This document shows positions 7,219 to 13,909 of a DNA stretch of 13,909 nt, piece after piece; within the stretch, counting starts at the first letter, position 1; each line of letters begins with the position of its first letter. Source of the stretch: Chloroflexota bacterium. GTDB lineage: Bacteria; Chloroflexota; Limnocylindria; QHBO01. The DNA is taken from assembly GCA_013820865.1 (NCBI GenBank), contig JACDHU010000017.1, forward strand, positions 1 through 13,909, given 5' to 3'. Under the pieces are notes generated by a model, which had not been told where the DNA came from, searched no databases, and saw only the letters and a list, made by a program, of their open reading frames with translations. The translations under genes and the position numbers were made by a program.

Positions 7219-8061
7219 CTAGTGCGAGGCGACCGGCTCGGGCGCGGAGACCTCGTCGCCGGTGCCCTCGGGCAGACCGATCTGCTCACGCACCCAGTCG
7301 TAGCCGTTGGCTTCGAGCTGATGGCTGAGCTCCTCGCCGCCGGACATGACCACGCGGCCGTCGAGCAGGACGTGGACGAACTGCGGGGTGACGTAGTTCA
7401 GCATGCGCTGGTAGTGCGTGATCATCAGCACGCCCATCTCCGACGACAGCGTCGCATTGATACCCTCGGCAACGCTCTTGAGGGCGTCGATGTCGAGGCC
7501 CGAATCGGTCTCATCCAGGATCGCCATGGTCGGCATGACGGTCGCCATCTGGAGCATCTCCAGGCGCTTCTTCTCACCACCGGAGAAGCCTTCGTTGACG
7601 TAGCGCGTGGCGAACGCCGGATCCATGCGGAGAAGGCTCATCTTCTCCTCCATGAGCTTGCGGAACTTGCCGAGCGGGATGCCGGTGTACTTGATCGATC
7701 GCTCGCCATCGGCGTCGGCCGGCTTGGGATGGTGAATGGCGTTGTAGATGTTGCGCAGGAAGCTGGCCACGGTCACGCCGGGAATGGCGCTCGGGTACTG
7801 GAAGGCAAGGAACAGCCCCAGCTGCGCGCGCTTGTCTGGCGTCAGGGCCAGCAGGTCCTGGCCGCGCCAGGTCACTGTGCCGGCCGTGACCCGGTACTCC
7901 GGGTGGCCCATCAGCGTGTAGGCCAGGCTGGTCTTACCTGAGCCGTTGGGGCCCATGAGGGCGTGGACTTCGCCCTGGCGGACGGTGAGGTCGAGTCCCT
8001 TGAGGATCTTCTTCTCCCCGATGCTCACTTCGAGCCCGGAGATGACGAGTTCGTCGGTCAT
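7219..8061 (-). CDS. sufC: SufC, ABC-type ATPase of the SufBCD complex
   Basis: 280 residues. Walker A GPNGSGKTS (37-45), Q-loop Gln88, signature FSGGEKKR (159-166), Walker B/D-loop MAILDETDSGLD (179-190) and switch His216 in MITHY are all intact. FSGGEKKR and DETDSGLD are typical of SufC. It binds SufB and SufD and drives conformational change during cluster assembly; it has no membrane partner. The start is ATG 8061, overlapping the regulator's TGA (ATGA), with AAGGA spaced 4-5 nt. The C-terminal tail after GLPEGTGDE is longer than in compact SufC proteins and low in complexity. Confidence 0.96.
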   Translation of the reverse strand: MTDELVISGLEVSIGEKKILKGLDLTVRQGEVHALMGPNGSGKTSLAYTLMGHPEYRVTAGTVTWRGQDLLALTPDKRAQLGLFLAFQYPSAIPGVTVASFLRNIYNAIHHPKPADADGERSIKYTGIPLGKFRKLMEEKMSLLRMDPAFATRYVNEGFSGGEKKRLEMLQMATVMPTMAILDETDSGLDIDALKSVAEGINATLSSEMGVLMITHYQRMLNYVTPQFVHVLLDGRVVMSGGEELSHQLEANGYDWVREQIGLPEGTGDEVSAPEPVASH

Positions 8062-8567
8062 GCGTTCCTTGCTGCTTGCTGCGTGGTGATGGCTGCGGAT
8101 ATGTCTGAATGAGCGGCGGCACGGCGGCGGCGCACCTCGATCGGATACGGCGGACCGCCCGCCACGGCGGCCACATCGGCCAGGCTGGTCGCCCCGAGCG
8201 ACGCGCTCAATGACTCGTACACGCGCTGAAACACCTCATGCACACTGCACGGCTGCGGCCGGTCGCATTGCTCGAGGTCCTCCGCCCCGGCGCACGGCAT
8301 TTCTAGCAGCGGGCCTTCGAGGGCGCGCACCACTTCGGTCATGGCGATCTCGGAAGCCGGTCGCGCCAGGCGATACCCGCCGGATTGCCCGCGGGTGGCG
8401 GTCAGGAGGCCGGCACGTCGCAGGTCGCCGACGATCTGTTCCAGGTAGGCGTGCGGAAGCTTCTCGCGCTTCGCGATCTCGCTCAGCGACAGATGCTGAT
8501 CGTCTGACGTGCGGGCCAGCGCGACGAGAACGCGAATACCGTACTCGGTGCGCGTGCTGATCTTCAT
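8058..8567 (-). CDS. Rrf2-family Fe-S sensing transcriptional regulator
   Basis: 169 residues. The winged-helix part (1-80) begins MKISTRTEYGIRVLVALA and has the recognition region LPHAYLEQIVGDLRRAGLL and the wing GQSGGYRLARP, all standard Rrf2. A cluster motif follows: Cys92, Cys101, Cys107, then His110 (C-x8-C-x5-C-x2-H). IscR uses three Cys and a His with x5/x5/x2 spacing, so this is a variant with a longer first gap. Regulators of this type bind a [2Fe-2S] or [4Fe-4S] cluster and control suf/isc genes. It is gene four of the operon rather than first, so any control at the sufB promoter would be autoregulatory. An Arg/Ala-rich tail follows residue 140. Confidence 0.92.
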   Translation of the reverse strand: MKISTRTEYGIRVLVALARTSDDQHLSLSEIAKREKLPHAYLEQIVGDLRRAGLLTATRGQSGGYRLARPASEIAMTEVVRALEGPLLEMPCAGAEDLEQCDRPQPCSVHEVFQRVYESLSASLGATSLADVAAVAGGPPYPIEVRRRRAAAHSDISAAITTQQAARNA

Positions 8568-8902
8568 GTGCCCAGCCTGACCATGACCTCGTCGCCTTCG
8601 ACGACGGTCTGGTAAGCGTTCACGGGGCGCACGGCCGGCAGGGCCAACACGCGACCGGTGAACAGGTCAAACCGCGCCCCGTGGCGCGGGCACTCGACCC
8701 CGGTGTCGTCCAGCTCCCCTTCGCCGAGCGTGCCTCCATCGTGGGTGCACACGTTGTCGATGGCGCCCCACTCGCCGTCCTCGGTCAGGCCCAGGCACAG
8801 CGAACGACCCTCGACCTCGATGACGCGCACGGTGCCGGGCTCGATATCGGCCGCGCGTGCGACCGTGACGAATCCGCTGGCAGTCTGCTCGAGGGCGGTC
8901 AT
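8564..8902 (-). CDS. Rieske [2Fe-2S] ferredoxin (dioxygenase-type)
   Basis: 112 residues, a free-standing Rieske domain. Cluster ligands are Cys52-x-His54 and Cys71-x2-His74 (NVCTHDGG and VECPRHGARFD), with the CPRHG form typical of the ferredoxins of ring-hydroxylating dioxygenases. No transmembrane segment is present, so it is soluble. The start is ATG 8902, overlapping the sufD TGA (ATGA), preceded by GAGGTGG. No oxygenase subunit is in the window. Its place between sufD and the regulator suggests an electron-transfer role in cluster assembly, which is inference. The FAD protein at 11709-12875 is the right class to reduce it. Confidence 0.93.
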   Translation of the reverse strand: MTALEQTASGFVTVARAADIEPGTVRVIEVEGRSLCLGLTEDGEWGAIDNVCTHDGGTLGEGELDDTGVECPRHGARFDLFTGRVLALPAVRPVNAYQTVVEGDEVMVRLGT

Positions 8903-10149
8903 GCCGCCACCTCGTCCGAGCTTTCGGCGCCGATGCGCCGCGCCAGCGCGGCGAGCACCCGCTCGCGGATGGTCTCGTCGACGATCTGCGACACGACCTG
9001 CTCGAAGAACCCGCGAACGATCATGCGCTCCGCTGCGTCGGCATCAAGGCCGCGCGTCTGGGCGTAGAACAGGGTGGTCGGATCGATGGCGCCGGCGGTC
9101 GCACCGTGGCCGCAGCGCAGGATGTCATTCGCGGCAATCTCCAGCACCGGGATCGGCTCCGCGCCGGCCTGCGGGCTGAGGAGCAGATTGCGGCACTCCT
9201 GGTAGCTGCTCGTCTGCTTCGTACCATGGCGCACGTTGGTGATGCCGTAGAACGAGGCGTGAGCGCGGTCGTACAGGGCCGAGAGGTAGAGCAGGTCGCT
9301 GGTGGTGTGGTCCGCCGCGAGGTCCTGCACGGTGTTGATGTCGATCTGCTGGTCGTCCCCCGCGGCGAGGATTCCGAGCACCTTCGACGTGCCGCCCTTG
9401 CCGGTCATCAGCACATCGAGGCCGAGCTTCGTGATCCGAGACCCGACTTCCGCGTTGAGCGTGGTGACGACCGCGTCCTGGCCGACCACGACCCGCTCGG
9501 CACCGATGCGCCAGGCGCCATCGCCGAGCTGCTGAAGATCGGCGTAGCGAACGCGGGCGGATGCGCCGGCGCGAACGTCAGCGATGCCGCCGTACCAGCC
9601 CGCGGCTCCGTCCGGCGACACGACTTCGGTCAGCAGCGTCACGCTGCTGTCCTCTTCGGCCACCACGAGCGTGACCGGATGGAACGCGACGTCGGCGCGC
9701 GGCAGCGTCTGGCGGGCAACGAGCGTGCCGTCCACGCTCACGCCGCGCGGGACATAGCAGAACAGGCCACCGGTCCACGCCGCCTGTGCCAGCGCCCAGA
9801 AGTGCGCGTGCGACGCCGGCCCGTCAACCTGGCCGAGGCCGCGCTCCACCAGTTTGGGATGATCGCGCACCGCGGTGCGAAGATCAGTCAGGATCACGCC
9901 ATGTTCAGCGGCACCGGACGGCAGATGCGTCTCGAGCTCGGGCACGTCCATCAGTAGCACGGCTCCGCGCGGAAGGTCGGCCAGCGACGTGCGACGCCAC
10001 TCCTCTTCCTGGCCGGTCGGCGGCGGCGTTGCATCCGCGCGCTTCCACCAGGCGGCGCGGTGCGCTCGCAGCCAATCAGGCTCGTCGAATCGGTCGCTGA
10101 TGCGCCCGATCGCATCGGCGTCGAGAATGGATGCAGTCTGCACAGTCAT
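8899..10149 (-). CDS. sufD: SufD, Fe-S assembly complex subunit
   Basis: 416 residues, SufBD fold: a variable N-terminal helical part to about 110, then a long parallel beta-helix. The C-terminal signature VLEIAANDILRCGHGATAG has Cys346 and His348; the equivalent SufD histidine (His360 in E. coli) is needed for de novo cluster assembly at the SufB-SufD interface. It lacks the SufB core segment VRCDALIL, which separates it from SufB. The start is ATG 10149, 25 nt after the sufB stop, without a strong ribosome binding site. It is the usual partner of SufB and SufC, encoded on both sides. Confidence 0.94.
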   Translation of the reverse strand: MTVQTASILDADAIGRISDRFDEPDWLRAHRAAWWKRADATPPPTGQEEEWRRTSLADLPRGAVLLMDVPELETHLPSGAAEHGVILTDLRTAVRDHPKLVERGLGQVDGPASHAHFWALAQAAWTGGLFCYVPRGVSVDGTLVARQTLPRADVAFHPVTLVVAEEDSSVTLLTEVVSPDGAAGWYGGIADVRAGASARVRYADLQQLGDGAWRIGAERVVVGQDAVVTTLNAEVGSRITKLGLDVLMTGKGGTSKVLGILAAGDDQQIDINTVQDLAADHTTSDLLYLSALYDRAHASFYGITNVRHGTKQTSSYQECRNLLLSPQAGAEPIPVLEIAANDILRCGHGATAGAIDPTTLFYAQTRGLDADAAERMIVRGFFEQVVSQIVDETIRERVLAALARRIGAESSDEVAA

Positions 10150-10174
10150 CGCGCACGCCCAGTCGCGCGGTACG

Positions 10175-11587
<1,413 letters not shown>

Positions 11588-11591
11588 GCGT

Positions 11592-11596
11592 TCCTC
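11592..11596 (-). promoter_or_regulatory. Ribosome binding site of sufB
   Basis: On the minus strand GAGGA is followed by ACGC and then the sufB ATG. sufC has almost the same context (AAGGAACGC before ATG), so the two genes share AGGAACGCATG. Confidence 0.7.
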
Positions 11597-11611
11597 GGTT
11601 CATCGCCGGGG

Positions 11612-11629
11612 TTCGTCTCGCGGAGCGAA
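11612..11629 (-). promoter_or_regulatory. Small hairpin in the sufB leader
   Basis: In the transcript the arms UUCG-CUC and GAG-(A)-CGAA can pair into seven base pairs around a CGC loop with one bulged A. It lies about 15 nt upstream of the ribosome binding site. The stem is short, so a role is only a possibility. Confidence 0.25.
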
Positions 11630-11631
11630 TC

Positions 11632-11648
11632 CCGACTGAATTGGTCGG
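11632..11648. promoter_or_regulatory. Dyad just downstream of the suf promoter, candidate operator
   Basis: The sequence CCGAC-tgaattg-GTCGG is a 5-bp inverted repeat around an AT-rich centre in a GC-rich region. It starts a few bases downstream of the predicted transcription start, where a repressor could block initiation. It does not match an Rrf2 operator that I can name. Confidence 0.3.
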
Positions 11649-11660
11649 TGTTACGCGCCC

Positions 11661-11689
11661 ATTGTCCCCCCGCCGGCTGCAACGGTCAA
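11661..11689 (-). promoter_or_regulatory. Sigma70-like promoter of the suf-cys operon
   Basis: On the minus strand the -35 box TTGACC (11684-11689, five of six consensus bases) and the -10 box GACAAT (11661-11666, four of six) are separated by exactly 17 nt. The predicted start is near 11654, leaving a leader of about 67 nt before sufB. An 8-bp perfect palindrome ACCGCGGT (11689-11696) abuts the -35 box. I see no clear terminator between the FAD reductase gene and this promoter, so some read-through is possible. Confidence 0.6.
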
Positions 11690-11708
11690 CCGCGGTGCGC
11701 AAGACTCT

Positions 11709-12875
11709 TCAGGACTGGAGAGCGTCCTCCAGCTCATGGACCGATGCACCCGCCTCCACCAGATCCCTCGCCGTATCCGGGCTCAGCACTGAACCGATGA
11801 TTGCCAGCTGAACGACCTGCTGACCATCGAGGTAGGCAAGGACCGATGCGTCGCGCATCCAGCGCTCCTCTTCCCAGGTGTCCGCCTGCCCGATGATGTC
11901 CAACGCGATGCCGGCGACTTCGCTGAACACCCATGGAACGCGTAGGGGCGGTACCGGCAGACTGAGCATCGAGCGAGCGGCGCGCTCGCCCGCATCGCGT
12001 GCGGCGTGCCAATGCTCGACCCGTCGGCCGTCCACCCGCGCCACGTCACCCGCCGCCCAGATGGCCGGGTGGCTGGTCCGCTGGTCTGCGTCGGTCACGA
12101 TGCCGTCACCTACCTCGAGCTCAGCATCGACCGCCAATTCGACCCGTGGCCGGACGCCGATTCCGGCAACGACGAAGGCATGCGGCAACCGCTCATCACC
12201 GATCCACGCCGACTCCTCGTCAAGACGGGTGACCGCGACACCCCGGCAGAGCGCCACGCCGGCATCGATCAGGTGAGCGGCTCCCCAGTCAGCCAGCTTC
12301 GCTCCGAGCAGGCCGCCCCACAGGTCGGATGCCATCTCGACGATCGTCGGCCTGAGCCCGACGGCGGCCAGGCCCGACGCCACTTCGACGCCGATGAACC
12401 CTCCGCCGATCACCGTCACCGCGGCACCCGCATCAGCCGCCACGACGGCGGCCCGCAAGCGGCGTGCGTCTTCAAGCGTCCGCAGCAGGAGCGCGTGCGC
12501 GCCGCCCTCGATCGGCAAGGCACGCGCCTCGGCCCCCGTCGCAAGCAGGCATTGCCCGAATGCGATCCGCCCTCCGTTGTCGAGCATCGCTTCCCGGGCA
12601 TCGGTGTCGATCGTCGTCACCCGGCGTCCTGTCAACAGGTCCACCGCGCGCCGCCCATACCAGCGCTCGGGCTCCGCAAGCACCAGTTCGTCCGCAAGGT
12701 CGTCGCGCAGCAGCTCCTTGCTCAGCGGTGGGCGGTTGTACGGTGCGTGATCCTCGTCGCCGACGATCAGGACCGAACCAGTAAACCCATGGCGGCGCAA
12801 GGTGCGAGCGCATCGAACGGAGGCCACGCCTCCGCCAACCAGGAGCACGTCGGCGCGTTGGGGCTGAACATCCAC
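11709..12875 (-). CDS. FAD/NADH-dependent ferredoxin reductase (BphA4-like)
   Basis: 388 residues with two Rossmann motifs: the FAD site LLVGGGVASVRCARTL (GGG at 14-16) and the NAD(P)H site VTVIGGGFIGVEVA (157-159), with Glu180 after it favouring NADH. PYNRPPLSKELL (45-56), AAGDVA (274-279) and the C-terminal VPWVFSEVAGIALDIIG segment are typical of reductases of dioxygenase ferredoxins and rubredoxins. There is no redox CxxC, so it is not a thioredoxin-reductase type. The start is GTG 12875, with AGGA about 7 nt upstream; the same stretch contains TAGGAT at 12882-12887, which could be a -10 box of a leaderless transcript. A 121-nt gap separates it from sufB, with its own promoter, but the direction is the same. 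The Rieske protein in the operon is a plausible partner (inference). Confidence 0.88.
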   Translation of the reverse strand: MDVQPQRADVLLVGGGVASVRCARTLRRHGFTGSVLIVGDEDHAPYNRPPLSKELLRDDLADELVLAEPERWYGRRAVDLLTGRRVTTIDTDAREAMLDNGGRIAFGQCLLATGAEARALPIEGGAHALLLRTLEDARRLRAAVVAADAGAAVTVIGGGFIGVEVASGLAAVGLRPTIVEMASDLWGGLLGAKLADWGAAHLIDAGVALCRGVAVTRLDEESAWIGDERLPHAFVVAGIGVRPRVELAVDAELEVGDGIVTDADQRTSHPAIWAAGDVARVDGRRVEHWHAARDAGERAARSMLSLPVPPLRVPWVFSEVAGIALDIIGQADTWEEERWMRDASVLAYLDGQQVVQLAIIGSVLSPDTARDLVEAGASVHELEDALQS

Positions 12876-12918
12876 GATCCCATCCTATGCACCTACCGAT
12901 GCCGCGGCGTACCGAAAC

Positions 12919-12930
12919 GTTCAGTTGAAC
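12919..12930. repeat. Inverted repeat in the divergent intergenic region
   Basis: The 12-mer GTTCAGTTGAAC consists of arms GTTCA and TGAAC around GT. It sits midway between the divergent FAD reductase and GNAT genes and might be an operator. A second, wider pair GACAC/GTGTC lies at 12936-12940 and 12954-12958. Either could occur by chance. Confidence 0.25.
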
Positions 12931-12982
12931 CCGTCGACACATCGTCAGGAAGCGTGTCAAGGCCGGCGCACCGACCAGCCGC

Positions 12983-12988
12983 TACACT
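12983..12988 (+). promoter_or_regulatory. Possible -10 box for a leaderless GNAT mRNA
   Basis: TACACT matches four of six -10 consensus bases and ends 8 nt before ATG 12997. The bases between (ccgccccg) contain no ribosome binding site, which fits transcription starting at or next to the ATG. No good -35 box is seen 16-18 nt upstream. Confidence 0.35.
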
Positions 12989-12996
12989 CCGCCCCG

Positions 12997-13854
12997 ATGA
13001 GCCTACCGGCTGACCTGGCGCTGCGTGTCGCCGGTCCCGACGATCTCCCTGCCATCGCGATGCTCCGGGCTGCTGTCGGCTGGCCCGCGCACGAATGGGC
13101 GTTGCGGGCCGCGATTCAGGCTCCGCATGCCCGTTGTTGGGTGGCCATCGACGCCAACGCGGCGGTCGCGGCGGTCGGTTCAGGAATCGCCTACGGCCGG
13201 CTGGGCTTCGTCGGGAACATGATCGTCGGCGAGGAGCATCGGCGGCGGGGCGTCGGGGCGGCGATCCTCGACACGGTGGCCAAGTTCCTGGAGAACGCCG
13301 GATGCCAGCGCCTGGAGCTGTTCGCCACGGACGACGGCCGTCCGCTGTATGCGCGCCACGGATTTGAGCTGACCGAACCGAGCGTCACGGCTCGCGTGCC
13401 ACGCTCAACCACCCTCCACGAGGAGCCAAGGGTAACACTGGAGGAGGACGCCGACATCGGCGAGCTGGCGGCGTACGACGCCCCCCGATTCGGTGGTGAT
13501 CGGCGGCCGCTCATGGAGATGATGCTGTCGGATCCCGACCGCCCGATGCTGGTCGCCCGGCGCCATGGCGCCATCGTCGGCTACACCTGGCTGCGAGCCG
13601 ATGGACCGCGTGTCGGGCCGCTCATGGCCGATACCCCGGTGGTAGCCGGACAGCTGCTGGCCGGTGCCTTCCGTCGCGTTCCGGATGCCGATGAGCTGAG
13701 CCTCAATCTGCCCGCGCCCAACGGTGCGGGCGCGCGATGGCTGCGTGGCCTCGACATCGAGCTGGAGGAGTGGGAAGGACGCATGGCCCGCGGACCACAG
13801 ATCCCCAGGCGCGATGACACCATCTACGCCAACCTCGTTGGAGCACTCGGGTGA
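12997..13854 (+). CDS. Two-domain GNAT N-acetyltransferase
   Basis: 285 residues. The N-terminal GNAT domain (about 8-135) has the acetyl-CoA loop in VGNMIVGEEHRRRGVGAAIL (the R-R-x-G-x-G part at 83-87) and the late-domain LYARHGFEL. A second, more diverged domain (about 145-285) resembles the C-terminal acetyltransferase-like domain of YitH-type proteins (Acetyltransf_18). The frame is open upstream to 12925, but ATG 12997 gives the natural start MSLPADLALRVAGPDDL. The substrate is unknown. It is transcribed divergently from the FAD reductase gene and overlaps or abuts the next gene, suggesting co-transcription with it. Confidence 0.85.
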   Translation: MSLPADLALRVAGPDDLPAIAMLRAAVGWPAHEWALRAAIQAPHARCWVAIDANAAVAAVGSGIAYGRLGFVGNMIVGEEHRRRGVGAAILDTVAKFLENAGCQRLELFATDDGRPLYARHGFELTEPSVTARVPRSTTLHEEPRVTLEEDADIGELAAYDAPRFGGDRRPLMEMMLSDPDRPMLVARRHGAIVGYTWLRADGPRVGPLMADTPVVAGQLLAGAFRRVPDADELSLNLPAPNGAGARWLRGLDIELEEWEGRMARGPQIPRRDDTIYANLVGALG

Positions 13855-13909
13855 CGATGACGCGCGGTCTCGTCCTGCGTGCCCTGGCCGGGTTCTACAC
13901 CATCGCCAC
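13851..13909 (+). CDS. rsgA: N-terminus of a probable ribosome GTPase RsgA, 3' partial
   Basis: Only about 19 codons are in the window. GTG 13851 overlaps the GNAT stop as GTGA; ATG 13857 is an in-frame alternative. The residues MTRGLVLRALAGFYTIA resemble the start of RsgA/YloQ (for example G-x-I-I-K-A-L-S-G-F-Y in Bacillus), the first strands of its OB-fold domain. RsgA is a circularly permuted GTPase that helps mature the 30S subunit. The GTPase motifs lie outside the window, so the call rests on this short stretch. Confidence 0.5.
   Translation, partial: MTMTRGLVLRALAGFYTIA

Noticed and set aside
6502..7941. 479-codon plus-strand frame
   Set aside because: Antisense to sufS and sufC, whose motifs are complete; no recognisable domain in this frame.
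12955..12960. Perfect TTGACA on the minus strand as -35 of the reductase gene
   Set aside because: The bases 16-18 nt downstream (around TCGACG) do not resemble a -10 box.

Overview
This is a GC-rich bacterial window with dense coding, overlapping stop/start junctions and frequent GTG starts. The Cys-containing SLH-type repeats on the first gene, and the pairing of a SufU-type SUF system with a mycobacterial-type CysO/CysM/Mec pathway, suggest a Chloroflexota (Limnocylindria-like) or actinobacterial genome. I cannot separate these two from the sequence alone.

Layout. (1) 3-2775, + strand: a secreted subtilase (5' end outside the window) ending in three SLH-type repeats, then an overlapping gene for an unknown lipoprotein. 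(2) 2777-11587, - strand: ten close-packed genes reading sufB, sufD, Rieske ferredoxin, Rrf2-type Fe-S regulator, sufC, sufS, sufU, rhodanese-ThiF fusion (MoeZ-like), cysO, cysM, mec (eleven with the regulator counted). A good sigma70-like promoter lies just upstream of sufB, and most junctions are ATGA/GTGA overlaps or gaps of 1-25 nt, so this looks like one transcript. (3) 11709-12875, - strand: a BphA4-type FAD/NADH ferredoxin reductase upstream of the operon. (4) 12997-13909, + strand: a divergent two-domain GNAT acetyltransferase, followed by the first codons of a gene resembling the ribosome GTPase RsgA.

How it works together (inference from families). SufS takes sulfur from cysteine and passes it to SufU. 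SufBCD builds Fe-S clusters, and the Rieske protein plus the nearby FAD reductase could supply electrons. The Cys3-His Rrf2 protein probably senses cluster status. The downstream half is a protein-thiocarboxylate cysteine synthesis route: the MoeZ-like enzyme adenylates and thiolates the C-terminus of CysO, CysM joins CysO-thiocarboxylate to O-phosphoserine, and the JAMM protease Mec releases cysteine. Consumption and synthesis of cysteine therefore sit on one transcript. Three details stand out. CysO ends in Gly-Gly-Ser-Arg rather than Gly-Gly, so it appears to need proteolytic activation. The rhodanese domain precedes the E1 domain, the reverse of MoeZ. The subtilase has Glu in place of the catalytic Asp.
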